In this document: positions 15,257 through 25,100 of the stretch, one piece after another
Layout of the letters: the number at the start of each line of letters is the position of its first letter
How positions within the stretch are numbered: position 1 is the first letter of the stretch
Source of the DNA: Zoogloea sp. LCSB751
Lineage (GTDB): Bacteria; Pseudomonadota; Gammaproteobacteria; Burkholderiales; Rhodocyclaceae
Direction: 5' to 3'
Length of the DNA stretch: 64,000 bases
Assembly (NCBI RefSeq): GCF_002028455.1
Contig: NZ_MWUM01000022.1
Span: 1-64,000 of the forward strand
Made by a program: the position numbers and the translations under genes
Notes under the pieces: generated by a model
Told to the model about the DNA's origin: nothing
Databases searched by the model: none
The model's input: the letters and a program-made list of their open reading frames with translations, nothing else

Positions 15257-16569
15257 AGCTCACCTCACTGCAGAATCGCCTGTCACGCAGCCTGCTCGCC
15301 GGCTGGCTGGTGTGGTCGCTCGCCATCCTCGGGTCCCTGTGGTGGGTCATCGATCACGAAATCGAGGAGCTGCTCGACGAGACCCTCGTCGAGTCGGCGG
15401 AAATCATCGCCGGCTTGCTGGCCTACGATGCGGCGGCGCTCAGGCTCGACGACAGCGACACCCGCGCCCTGCCTGCCGCCGAGCACAGCGAGCGGCTCAT
15501 CTGGCAGATCACCAATCTGGCTGGGCGCATCGCCTTGCGCTCCCATCGCGCGCCGGACACGCCCCTCGCTTTACCAACCACCTCCGGCCTGAGCTACGAC
15601 GCCTCCCACCGCTGGCGGGTATTCTCCCTGCGCCTGCCGGGCGCACCGGACCTGGTACTGCACGTGGGGCAGGAGACGGCCGAACGGGAGGAGGCAGCCG
15701 TCGAGGCGGCCCGCTACGCAGCGGCAACTGCGTTGTGCATCGGCATTCTGGTAATGCTGTGGACGCGGCTCAGGCTACGCCGGGAGCTGGCCCCGCTGGA
15801 CGCGTTCTCGGCCGCCATCCGCGACTACGACCCGCTGGCCCGCGACTATCGTCTGCCGCCTGCCAGCCATGCGGAACTGCAGCCGGTCCGCGATGCGATC
15901 GAGGGCCTGGCCACCCGCCTCGCACAACGCGTGGAGAACGAACGTGCCTTCTCGGCACATGCCGCCCATGCGCTGCGCACGCCCCTGGCCGGGCTGGATG
16001 CACAGCTGGCCGTCGCCCAGCGGGAAGCCCCCGCCATCATCCAGCCCCGCTTGGCCCAGGCGCGGCAGGCGGCAGGCAGACTTCAGCGCGTCGTGACGGC
16101 GCTGCTGGCCTTGTTCCGTAGCGGCTCGGATCTGCACCCACAGCGCTTCCGGATGAGTGACCTGGCGGCAAGCCTGGGATTCAGCGGCCTGCAGCTTCAG
16201 GTAGAAGGGGCCGAATGGCTGGATGGCGATCCGGACCTGATCGCCGCCGCGCTCATGAACCTGATCGACAACTCCGCACGGCATCACGCCACCATCGTCC
16301 GCCTGCACGTCGCCGACTCGCCGGAGGCGGCGATCACGATCGCGGATGACGGCAGCGGCATCGAACCCGGGCACATTAGCCGTCTGAACGAGGCGCTGTC
16401 CACGCGGGATTACGCCGGCCATACCGGCCTCGGCTTGATGCTGGCCGACATGGTGGCCCGCATCCATGGCGGACGGCTCGAGATCCTGACACCAGACGCA
16501 GGCTGCACGGTCACCCTGCACCTCGGACCACCTGCCAATAGAGCACCCGTGCCAGCCGCTGGTCTATAA
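15253..16569 (+). CDS. QseC/PmrB-like sensor histidine kinase
   Basis: A 438-residue inner-membrane kinase: helix 1 at ~12-34, a periplasmic segment ~35-155, and helix 2 at ~156-172. A HAMP-like linker, a HisKA domain with AAHALRTPLAG (phospho-His239) and a HATPase domain (LIDNSARHH, DDGSGI, HTGLGLMLADM) follow. The periplasmic part has no recognised fold, and the PepSY protein of the same operon is a candidate modulator of it. The Ala replacing the common Glu after the phospho-His (HALRTP rather than HELRTP) is uncommon but sometimes seen. Coupled to the regulator by ATGA. Confidence 0.88.
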   Translation: MKLTSLQNRLSRSLLAGWLVWSLAILGSLWWVIDHEIEELLDETLVESAEIIAGLLAYDAAALRLDDSDTRALPAAEHSERLIWQITNLAGRIALRSHRAPDTPLALPTTSGLSYDASHRWRVFSLRLPGAPDLVLHVGQETAEREEAAVEAARYAAATALCIGILVMLWTRLRLRRELAPLDAFSAAIRDYDPLARDYRLPPASHAELQPVRDAIEGLATRLAQRVENERAFSAHAAHALRTPLAGLDAQLAVAQREAPAIIQPRLAQARQAAGRLQRVVTALLALFRSGSDLHPQRFRMSDLAASLGFSGLQLQVEGAEWLDGDPDLIAAALMNLIDNSARHHATIVRLHVADSPEAAITIADDGSGIEPGHISRLNEALSTRDYAGHTGLGLMLADMVARIHGGRLEILTPDAGCTVTLHLGPPANRAPVPAAGL

Positions 16570-16652
16570 CGAGAAAACGACCATCCGCAGAAAGGAGTTT
16601 CACCTGAGGCAGGCCATCAACCTGCCGTTCACCTCAACATGGGAGTACATCC

Positions 16653-16952
16653 ATGAAGATCACAGCCAATCTCGCGCTGGCAGCACTGTGCGTTCTGCCG
16701 GCCACCGCAATTGCCCAAGGGCACGCCGGGAAACATGAACCGGCACTGGCCGGCCATTCAGCGGCCGAGGCGGTTGAACACAAAGGCAAGGCCGATCACA
16801 TCGACCGCAAGGATTCGCCCTGCGCCCACGAGGCACGGGCCCGCACGCAGGCCGCGACAGAAAAAGCCCCCGACGCAGCACGTGAAACCACGTCCATCAT
16901 TTACCCACCCGGTTTCGCCACCGGCCCCAGCAGCAACGACAGTGTGGAATGA
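16653..16952 (+). CDS. Small exported His-rich protein of unknown function
   Basis: A 99-residue protein with a signal peptide ~1-21 (ending TAIAQG). The mature part is short, hydrophilic and probably disordered, with several His residues (GHAGKHEPALAGHS, VEHKGKADHID, CAHEA) and a single Cys. The His content hints at metal binding, but no family is recognised. GGGAG seven bases before the ATG supports the start. It lies 83 bases after the kinase gene on the same strand and may be an accessory member of that operon. Confidence 0.6.
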   Translation: MKITANLALAALCVLPATAIAQGHAGKHEPALAGHSAAEAVEHKGKADHIDRKDSPCAHEARARTQAATEKAPDAARETTSIIYPPGFATGPSSNDSVE

Positions 16953-17007
16953 CTGAAGCGGTGCAGGGCAGCGAACAGCGCTCACGTGAATCCGGCGGAG
17001 AACAAGA

Positions 17008-18342
17008 ATGAACGAGAAACGATGCCTGTCCCTGCTCTGCAGCTCAATGCTGACGATGAGCGTGGGAATCAGTACTGCCCGCGCGGCAGACGGTACCGCC
17101 CTTGAAAGCGAAGTACGCACGCGGGCGGCGGCGGTCGAAAGCCAGCTCATCGCCTGGCGCCGCGACATCCACCGGCATCCGGAGCTCGGCGATCAGGAAG
17201 TCCGCACCGCCAAGCTGGTCGCCGACCATCTGCGCAGCCTCGGCATCGAGGTGCAGACCGGCGTCGCCCGGCATGGCGTGGTGGGAATTCTGCGCGGGGC
17301 TCAGCCCGGCCCGGTGGTCGCCTTGCGGGCCGACATGGATGCGCTGCCGGTGAAGGAACCGGCCGGCCTGCCGTTCGCCTCCACGGACAAGGGCAACTAC
17401 CAGGGCAACGAGGTCTCGGTGATGCATGCCTGCGGCCATGACGCCCACACCGCGATGCTGATGGCGACCGCATCGGTCCTCGCCGGCATGAAGGCGCAAC
17501 TGCCGGGTACGGTGATGTTCATCTTCCAGCCCGCCGAAGAGGGGCCGAGCCTGTTCATGCCCGGCCCGGGCAAGACCTGGGGGGCGCGGATGATGCTGGA
17601 AGAAGGCTTGTTCAAGCGACTCAAGCCCGCCGCCGTGTTCGGCCTGCACGTGATGCCCGGCCGTTCCGGCGAGATCACCTGGCGCGTGGGCTCCACCACG
17701 GCCAGCAGCGACACGCTCAACATCACCGTCAAGGGCAAGCAGGGGCACGGCGGCATGCCGTGGTTCACGGTCGATCCGGTGGCAACCTCGGCCTTGATGA
17801 TCAGCGGCCTGCAGACCGTCGTCAGCCGCAAGGCCAACCTCACGGTGTCGCCAGTCGTGGTGACGATCGGCTCAATCCACGGCGGCACCGGCCCCAACAT
17901 CGTTCCCGACAGCGTGGAGATGAGCGGCACCATCCGCAGCTACGACCGGCAGGTGCGCAAGCAGGTCGGCGAGGACATCCGGCTCAGCGCCGAGAAGATC
18001 GCCGAGAGCAGCGGCGCCCACGCCGACGTGAGCATCGTCCCGATGTACGACGAAACCGTGAACGACGAAGCCCTGGCGCAGCAGATGGCCCCGGTGCTGA
18101 AGCGCGCCACCGACGGAAAGGTCGGCACAGCGGCCCTGCCAGGGGCCGCGGAGGACTTTTCGTTCTACGCCAAGCAGACCCCGGCGCTGTTCGTGTTTCT
18201 CGGCATCACGCCGGAAGGGCAGGACCCCGCCAAGGCCGCCCCCAACCACAACCCCCAGTTCTTCGTGGACGAGAAGGCGCTGGTGGTCGGGACGCGGGCG
18301 ATGGCCTCGATGGCGGTCAGTTTTCTGGCCCGGCAGCCGTGA
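17008..18342 (+). CDS. Exported M20-family amidohydrolase (IAA-amino acid/hippurate hydrolase type)
   Basis: A 444-residue M20D-type metallohydrolase with a signal peptide (~1-27, ending ARAA), so periplasmic or secreted. Family motifs: WRRDIHRHPELGDQE, RADMDALPV, MHACGHDAHTAML (metal ligands), FIFQPAEEG (catalytic Glu pair), GLHVMPG, the lid region GKQGHGGMPW, and the closing metal His near NHNPQFFVD. Members hydrolyse N-acyl amino acids such as hippurate, IAA conjugates or N-acetyl-diaminopimelate; the substrate here is unknown. A PAAE-adjacent insertion (PSLFMPGPGKTW) is slightly longer than in cytosolic homologues. GGAG precedes the ATG. Confidence 0.85.
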   Translation: MNEKRCLSLLCSSMLTMSVGISTARAADGTALESEVRTRAAAVESQLIAWRRDIHRHPELGDQEVRTAKLVADHLRSLGIEVQTGVARHGVVGILRGAQPGPVVALRADMDALPVKEPAGLPFASTDKGNYQGNEVSVMHACGHDAHTAMLMATASVLAGMKAQLPGTVMFIFQPAEEGPSLFMPGPGKTWGARMMLEEGLFKRLKPAAVFGLHVMPGRSGEITWRVGSTTASSDTLNITVKGKQGHGGMPWFTVDPVATSALMISGLQTVVSRKANLTVSPVVVTIGSIHGGTGPNIVPDSVEMSGTIRSYDRQVRKQVGEDIRLSAEKIAESSGAHADVSIVPMYDETVNDEALAQQMAPVLKRATDGKVGTAALPGAAEDFSFYAKQTPALFVFLGITPEGQDPAKAAPNHNPQFFVDEKALVVGTRAMASMAVSFLARQP

Positions 18343-18385
18343 CGCGCCCCACCGGCCAAAGCGCCTTATGTAGCGGAGACAGCGT

Positions 18386-19510
18386 TCAGAAGCACACCAG
18401 CGCGGCATTGTGGAAATCGGGAATGCCGATTTCCTCGAAGGACGAGATCTCGCCGAGGGACAGGGCGCCGACCAGCCGGGATGCACCGGTATGGTGGCGC
18501 AGTTGCTGCAGTTCCCGGATGGAGTCGCCCTGCAGGTGCAGGCGACGGCCGGCGCAGTAGAAGGTGACCAGCGCGTCGCGCGGCGAATCCACGTCACAGC
18601 CCAGCGCATTGGTGATGGCGGCGACGCAGTGGCTGCTTTCCAGGTCGGGCGCCTTCAGCAGGCTGAGGATGGAACAGGGCGGGATCTCGCCGACGCAGAT
18701 GATGGCACCGTCCTCCTCGAAGCCGACCGGGATGCGCACCACGACGTTGGCGGCCATCACCAGTCCGAAGGGGTAATGCACCGCGTAGTCGTAGAAATTG
18801 TCGTGGGTCAGCGTCACGCCGTACTCGGCCTGGATCAGCTCCCGGTAGACGTCCATGGCCGGGCGCTGGTTGATCAGCTTGATCTTGTTGCCCTCGGTGG
18901 AGGTAGCCTGCATCAGGCTGCGGGCGACGGGGTATTCGTGCTTGACGACGGTCTTGAGGGCCGGCAGCAGCAAGCCGGCCACCCCGTTTTCCACCAGCCG
19001 CTCGTTGTCGAACAGGCAGAGCATGCGCTGGAAGCTTTCGCTGCCGGCATTGACGCCAGCGTACTCCACGCAGTCCTGCAGGTCGCGATAGATGCCGAGC
19101 AGGATGGAACCGATGGTGGGCACGGTGGCGTCGAAGATCAGGAACAGGGTGTCGTCCCCACCGTCGCTCCGGCGCGTCTGGCGGACCGCTTCAGCGATGC
19201 GCGCACTGGCGGCCGGCACGTCGGCATCGAGCTGGTCGAGCAGAAAGGTCGGCGGCATCGGGTCAAGGCCGATCAACCAGGCGCCACGGGACACGAAGTC
19301 ATCATTGACGATCAGCGCCGGAAAGATCGCACCAACCAGCGGTACGGCCGCGGCCCGGAACACGGCCTGGATGGCCGGAACCTGCGCCTGTTCCGCTTCG
19401 GGCAACAGCAACAGCACGCCAACGTCGGGGCGGGCCTGCTGCCACTGGGCGATCACATCCCCCACCGCAGCGGGGCTGGCATCCGTATAAGCGAAAAGTC
19501 GATTGGGCAT
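18386..19510 (-). CDS. FIST-domain (FIST_N/FIST_C) sensory protein
   Basis: A 374-residue cytosolic protein with the FIST_N region (~1-210) and FIST_C region (~220-365; AVHYPFGLVMAANVVVRIPVGF, GALSLGEISSFE). FIST proteins are predicted small-ligand sensors that work with two-component, chemotaxis or c-di-GMP partners, and a few bind amino acids. It starts nine bases after the stop of a membrane GGDEF protein, so the pair is almost certainly an operon in which FIST modulates diguanylate cyclase activity. No other effector domain is attached. Confidence 0.8.
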   Translation of the reverse strand: MPNRLFAYTDASPAAVGDVIAQWQQARPDVGVLLLLPEAEQAQVPAIQAVFRAAAVPLVGAIFPALIVNDDFVSRGAWLIGLDPMPPTFLLDQLDADVPAASARIAEAVRQTRRSDGGDDTLFLIFDATVPTIGSILLGIYRDLQDCVEYAGVNAGSESFQRMLCLFDNERLVENGVAGLLLPALKTVVKHEYPVARSLMQATSTEGNKIKLINQRPAMDVYRELIQAEYGVTLTHDNFYDYAVHYPFGLVMAANVVVRIPVGFEEDGAIICVGEIPPCSILSLLKAPDLESSHCVAAITNALGCDVDSPRDALVTFYCAGRRLHLQGDSIRELQQLRHHTGASRLVGALSLGEISSFEEIGIPDFHNAALVCF

Positions 19511-19519
19511 GGCGAAATT

Positions 19520-20722
19520 CTAGCTTTCGGTAAGCATGCTTCGGAACGCCAGACACACTTGATTGCGTCCCTTCTGCTTGGCCTGGTAGAGGGCCTTGTC
19601 GGCGGCCTTCAGCAAGGAGGTCAACTCGGATGAGCCGTCGGCCAGTTGAGCCACCCCCACCGAGACCGTAAAGCGGATTCCGGCTTCGCCGCTCAAGACA
19701 CAGCAGGCGCCCAGCGCGCCTCGCATCCGCTCGGCAACGACCAGCGCCTCATCCAGCGTGGTGTCGGGCAGCAAGGCGACGAACTCTTCACCACCGAAGC
19801 GGGCCAGCAGGTCATGCTCGCGTAGTTCTTGGTTGGCGACGCGGGCCAGTGCGCGCAGGACCTCGTCGCCAACAGCGTGGCCATGGGTATCGTTGATGCG
19901 CTTGAAATGGTCCACGTCGAGACTCAGCAGGGACAGGGGCCGCTGGTACCGCTGGGCACGGGCGAGTTCGCGCTGGGCGCGCATTTCGAAATCGCGTCGA
20001 TTGCCGATGCCGGTCAGCGGATCGATATGGGCCAGGGCCTGCAACTTGTCATTGACCGCCGACAGATCCTCGCGGGTCATCCGGTCGAGCAACGCACGCA
20101 GAAAGGCGCGGCGCCGATCCAGCGTAGTGCTCCAGCTGATGAACAGACTGAACAACAGAACCGGCAGGTAAACCAGCGAAAAAACCAGCACGACCTCCTG
20201 ATTGCCTGCGGCCAGGCGGTACACGCCCTGCATGACCGCCGCCGAGATCAGCAGCGAGATCGCCAGGGATGGCAGGAAGCGCACCTGCACACACAGGTTG
20301 GCGAGCACGATGAAGATCACCGATGCGTACTGGTAGGTCGTCACCCACGGACTGCTGCTGCGGACCAGCAACTCGAACCACAGGATCGCCGCGAAGAAGA
20401 TCTGCACCGGCAGCAGCAGATCGAGCAGGCGGATGTTGCGCGACCACAGGAACATCCCCAGCGTCAGCGGCAGCACCAGTGCGATGTAGGCGGAGCGCAC
20501 GGCGATGGACAGGTCGAAGACGTCCGGCACGACGATCATGTCGGCCAGCACGTAGGACATGTAGGCGAGCTGCCCGAGCAGCGTGACCACCAGCAGGAAA
20601 CGGCGGTAGTGCTCGTCCTGGTAGGCATGGAAGGCATCCCGCAGTTCATGCGGAATCAGGGACAAACGGTCTCGCAGTGCGCGCTCGATAATCTGGCGCT
20701 GATCCGGTTCAGACGTGGACAT
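19520..20722 (-). CDS. Membrane-bound diguanylate cyclase (GGEEF)
   Basis: A 400-residue protein whose N-terminal half has about six hydrophobic helices (~45-205, for example FLLVVTLLGQLAYMSYVLA, SVIFIVLANLCVQVRFL). A GGDEF domain follows (~235-395): HIDPLTGIGNRRDFE, ARFGGEEFVALL active site and an REHD I-site five residues before it, so it should be active and product-inhibited. Start taken at ATG 20722, eleven bases after GAGGAGG. A GTG at 20749 would add nine residues but has the ribosome site inside the coding frame. Operon with the FIST gene; divergent from sbcD. Confidence 0.87.
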   Translation of the reverse strand: MSTSEPDQRQIIERALRDRLSLIPHELRDAFHAYQDEHYRRFLLVVTLLGQLAYMSYVLADMIVVPDVFDLSIAVRSAYIALVLPLTLGMFLWSRNIRLLDLLLPVQIFFAAILWFELLVRSSSPWVTTYQYASVIFIVLANLCVQVRFLPSLAISLLISAAVMQGVYRLAAGNQEVVLVFSLVYLPVLLFSLFISWSTTLDRRRAFLRALLDRMTREDLSAVNDKLQALAHIDPLTGIGNRRDFEMRAQRELARAQRYQRPLSLLSLDVDHFKRINDTHGHAVGDEVLRALARVANQELREHDLLARFGGEEFVALLPDTTLDEALVVAERMRGALGACCVLSGEAGIRFTVSVGVAQLADGSSELTSLLKAADKALYQAKQKGRNQVCLAFRSMLTES

Positions 20723-20812
20723 CTCGGGTGTTGCCTCCTCGGCTGGCACTGGGAAATCAGCTTTCTCTGCCAGCAGTCGCTGGCGCCTTGCGCCCTGGAC
20801 GAACTCAAATAT

Positions 20813-20824
20813 ATCAAATTTGAT
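20813..20824. promoter_or_regulatory. 12-bp palindrome in the GGDEF/sbcD divergent promoter region
   Basis: ATCAAATTTGAT is a perfect palindrome in the only markedly AT-rich stretch (about 20800-20890) of the 220-base divergent gap. It is probably a protein-binding site or part of the core promoter; no regulator can be assigned. Confidence 0.35.
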
Positions 20825-20942
20825 GATTTATTGAATTCATGCATCAATGAAACAGTGTCAAATGTCCTTACCACCATCGACGGGGGCATTGGAGTACGCA
20901 CTAGAGTAGATTAGCGCCCCTGTCGCCCTCCACCCCGATTCC

Positions 20943-22172
20943 ATGCGCATCCTCCACACGTCGGACTGGCACCTCGGCCAGCATTTCATCGGCAAGACCC
21001 GCCAGGCCGAACACCAGGCACTGATCGCCTGGCTGCTCGAACAGGTGGCGGCCCAGGAGGTGGATGCGCTGCTGATCGCCGGCGACATCTTCGACACCGG
21101 CACGCCGCCGAGCTACGCACGGGAGCTGTATTCGCAGCTGGTGGTGGGCCTGCACGAGGCCGGCGTGGCGCTGCTGCTGCTCGGCGGCAACCACGACTCG
21201 GTGGCGACCCTCGGCGAGAGCCGCGACCTGCTGGCCCGCCTCGGCGCCATGGTGGTGCCGGCGGCCGACGTAGCGGACGAGCAGGTGCGCGTGCTGCCGC
21301 AGCGGGACGGCACGCCGGGCTGCGTGGTCTGCGCGATCCCCTTCATCCGCCCGCGCGACGTGATCCACAGCCAGGCCGGCGACAGCGCGGAGGACAAGCA
21401 GGCGTCCCTGCAGGCGGCCATCCAGGCCCATTACCACGCCGTCTTCGCCGCCGCCGAGAGCCGCCGCAGCGCACTTGCCACCGAGCTGGGCCGCAGCCTG
21501 CCGCTGATCGCCACCGGCCACCTGACCACCGTCGGCGCCAGCGCCAGCGAATCGGTGCGGGAGATCTACGTGGGCGCGCTGGAGGCCTTTCCGACCAGCG
21601 CCTTTCCGCCGGCCGACTACATCGCCCTCGGCCACATCCACCGCCCGCAACGGGTCGGTGGGCTGGAGCACATCCGCTACAGCGGTTCGCCGATCCCGCT
21701 GTCCTTCGACGAGGCCGATCAGCAGAAGGAAATGCTGCTGGTGGACCTGGACGCCGCCGGCCTGCAGGCGGTCACGCCGCTGCCGGTGCCGCGCTTCCAG
21801 GCCCTGGCCAGCCTGACTGGCAACCTCGACGAACTGCAGGGCGCCATCGCCGCCGCCGCGCTCGACGGCAATCCTGAAAACCCGGTCTGGCTGGAAGTGG
21901 TGGTGCGCACCGACGACTACCTGGCCGACCTGCCGGCCCGCATCGAAAGCCTGACCGACGGCCTGCCGGTGGAAGTGCTGCGTATCCGCCGCGCCCGCGG
22001 CAACGCTGCCGCCAGCCTGGTCTCCGAGGCCCGCGAAACGCTGGACGAGCTGACCCCGAACGACGTCTTCGCACGCCGCCTGGCCCTGGAGGAGCTGTCC
22101 GACGAACTGCGCAGCGCCCTCACCGAGCGCTTCCGCAGCGTGCTCGCCGGCCTCGAGGAGAACGCGGCATGA
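20943..22172 (+). CDS. sbcD: Exonuclease SbcD (Mre11-type nuclease subunit)
   Basis: A 409-residue cytosolic Mn-dependent nuclease subunit of the SbcCD complex, which opens hairpins and trims DNA ends at stalled or palindromic sites. The Mre11 phosphoesterase motifs are complete: HTSDWHLGQ (6-14), IAGDIFDTG (~43), LGGNHDS (~80), TGHLTT (~188) and LGHIHRPQ (~224). The C-terminal capping domain is of usual length. The stop codon overlaps the start of sbcC by ATGA, the standard arrangement. Confidence 0.95.
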   Translation: MRILHTSDWHLGQHFIGKTRQAEHQALIAWLLEQVAAQEVDALLIAGDIFDTGTPPSYARELYSQLVVGLHEAGVALLLLGGNHDSVATLGESRDLLARLGAMVVPAADVADEQVRVLPQRDGTPGCVVCAIPFIRPRDVIHSQAGDSAEDKQASLQAAIQAHYHAVFAAAESRRSALATELGRSLPLIATGHLTTVGASASESVREIYVGALEAFPTSAFPPADYIALGHIHRPQRVGGLEHIRYSGSPIPLSFDEADQQKEMLLVDLDAAGLQAVTPLPVPRFQALASLTGNLDELQGAIAAAALDGNPENPVWLEVVVRTDDYLADLPARIESLTDGLPVEVLRIRRARGNAAASLVSEARETLDELTPNDVFARRLALEELSDELRSALTERFRSVLAGLEENAA

Positions 22173-25100
22173 AGATCCTGCGCCTGCGCCTCAAGAACCT
22201 GAACTCCCTCAAGGACGAGTGGAGCGTCGACTTCACGCGGCCGCCCTTCTCCGACAACGGCCTGTTCGCGATCACCGGCCCCACCGGCGCCGGCAAGTCC
22301 ACCCTGCTCGACGCCATCTGCCTGGCCCTCTACCACGAGACGCCGCGCCTGAAGAGCATCTCCGCGTCGGCCAACGACATCATGACCCGCCACACCGCCG
22401 ACTGCCTGGCGGAGGTGGAGTTCGACGTGAAGGGCACCGTCTACCGCGCCTTCTGGAGCCAGCGCCGGGCCCGCAACAAGCCCGACGGTGCGCTGCAGGC
22501 ACCCAAGGTGGAGCTGGCCGAAGTGGATGCCGCCAGCGGCGAAGGCAAGATCCTCAGCAGCCAGATCAACGACAAGCTGAAACGCATCGAGGCCATCACC
22601 GGCCTCGACTTCGCCCGCTTCACCAAGTCGATGCTGCTCGCCCAGGGCGGCTTCGCGGCCTTCCTCAACGCCAGCGCCAACGAACGCGCCGAGCTGCTCG
22701 AAGAGCTGACCGGCAGCGACATCTACGGCCAGATCTCCGAGCGCGTCTACCGCCAGGCCCAGGAAGCCCGCCAGCAGCTCGACCACCTGAAGGCCCGGGC
22801 CGAAGGCGTCGAACTGCTGAGCGCTGAAGCCCGCGCCGAGAAGGAGCAGGCCCTCGCCGCCCTCGCCGGCGCCCAGGCCGAGGCCCGCCGCGAGCGGGAC
22901 GCCACGCTGGCCCTGCGCCAGTGGCGGAGCGGTGTGGACGGCGCCGAACGGGAAGCCGGCGTCGCCGCCACCCGCCTGCAGGCCGCCGACCAGGCCATCG
23001 CCGACGCCGCCTCGCAGCTCGACCGGCTGGCCGCCGGCGAACCCGCCGAAGCCCTCAAGCCGGTGCATGAACAATGGCAGCAGGCCGAAGCCGCCGTCCG
23101 CCACGGCGAAGCGCAACTGCAGCAGCTCGCTACCGAACGCCTCACGCTGGAAGATGAGCAGGACCGCCAGCACGCCGCTGCCGACCAGCTGGCCCGCCAC
23201 GTCGCCGCCGCCACGCGCCGGCACTGGCAACAGCTGCAGGACGAGCAGCTGCGCCTCGACGCCTTCTGCGCCAGCCACTCACGCCGCGCCCAACTGGGCG
23301 AACAACTGGGTGCCTGGCGCCAGCAGTTCGAGCAGCGCCAGACGCTGCAGCAGGGCCTGATCGACGGCCAGCGCAACCTCGACACCCTGGCCACAGAAAT
23401 CCTCGCCCACGAAACCCGGCTCGCCCAGCACACCCAGGCCCTGGCGACCGCCGAACAGGCCCGGACGCAGGCCGAAGCGGAACTCAATGCCGCCCAGGCG
23501 GCCCAGCTCCAACGCCTGGCCGGCGCCAGCCTGAGCGAATGGCGCCAGCGCTGGCAAGATGCCCAGAGTGCCGTCGCCCACTGGCAGCAGCTCGACGAGC
23601 TGGCCAACCGACGCCGCGAACAATCGGCACGCCACGCCGAGCTGACGGGGCAGCTACAGCGCGAGCAGGCCGTCATCGAGGCCCGCAACAAGGACCTCGT
23701 CGCCCTGCGGGAGAAGCACGCCGTCCTCAAGGAACAGGTCTCCGACAAGCAGAAGATGCTCGACCAGGAGCGGCGCATCCAGAGCCTGGAAGCCCATCGC
23801 CAGCACCTGCAGCCCGGCGAGGCCTGCCCCCTCTGCGGCGCCACCGAACACCCGGCCGTCGCCGCCTACCAAGCCCTCGACGTGTCCGCCACCGAGGCGG
23901 CACTGAAAGCCCGCCAGGCCGAGTTGGAGGCGCTGATCGAACAAGGCCAGAAAGCCCGCAACGCGCTGACCGCGCTGCAGACCAGGCGCGACGCCGCGCA
24001 GGCCGAGCACACCCGCCTCGGCGGCGAACTGGCCCGCCTGGCCGCCGAATGGTCCGAGCGCCGCAGCGTGCTGGCCGATGATGCGCTGGCCGCCGACGAC
24101 TGGCAGCAGCCCGAGCGCCTGCAGGCCGCCCACGCCACCGCAACCCTGGCCCTGAACCGCCTCGCCGAGGCCCTGCAGACGGCCGAGCAAGGCGAGCGCC
24201 TCGTCCAGCAGGCCACCCAAGTCGCCCACACTCGCAGCCAGGCCTGGCAGGCCGCCGGCAATCAGCTGGAACTGGCCTGCCAGGCGCTGGCCACCAGCCG
24301 GACCCGCCACGCCGACAGCGCCAAACAGCTCGACGCACGCCGGCAGGAGCTGGCCGCCCTCGACGCCCGCCTCGGCGCCAGCCTGGCCGACGCCGGCTTC
24401 AGCCTGCCCACCGAGCCGGCGTCGTGGCTACGCGAGCGCGACGCGGAATGGCAGGAGTGGCAAGCTGTGCAGCAACGCCGCCAGCAGCTGGCCACCGAGC
24501 TCCGCCGCCAGCAGGCCCGCTGCGAAGCCGCCGATGCCGACGCCGCCCAGTGGGAATCCCGCTGGGAGAAACTGCAGGAAATGCGCGAAACCGCCGTCGT
24601 CGAGCTACCGCCCCCCGGCGACGATGCCACCGCCGCGCTGGCCCGCTGCGCCGAACGGATCAGCGGCTTGGCTGCCGACCTCTCCGCGCTGCACGGCCGC
24701 CGCCAGCAACTGGAACACAGCCTGGCCGACCAACGCAGCGCGCTGATCACGGCCACCGGCACCTGGCAAACCGCCCTCGCCGCCAGCCCCTTCGCCGACC
24801 GGGACGCCTTCCTCGCCGCGCTGCTGCCGGCCGACGAGCGCCAGCGCCTGCAACAGCACAAGGACAGCCTGCAGCAGGCTCGCCAGCAGGCCGACACCCT
24901 GCTGCGCGCCGCCCGCGACAAGCACACCGGCCTGCTCGGCGAAGCTCGCACGGCGCTGCCGCTGATCGAACTGGAACGCCTGCTGGCGGAACAGGAAAGC
25001 CGGCTGCGGGAACTCGACGAACGTCACGGCGCCGAACGCGCGCTGCTCGACAGCGATGCCCAGCGTCGCAACAGCCAGCAGGCCCTGTTCGCGCAGATCG

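Noticed and set aside
22747..23844. Long open frames on the minus strand across sbcC (and similar ones opposite the dikinase and cytochrome genes)
   Set aside because: High-GC coding DNA gives long opposite-strand frames; these have Arg/Ser/Ala-rich or Gly/Ala-rich composition, no domains and no ribosome sites.
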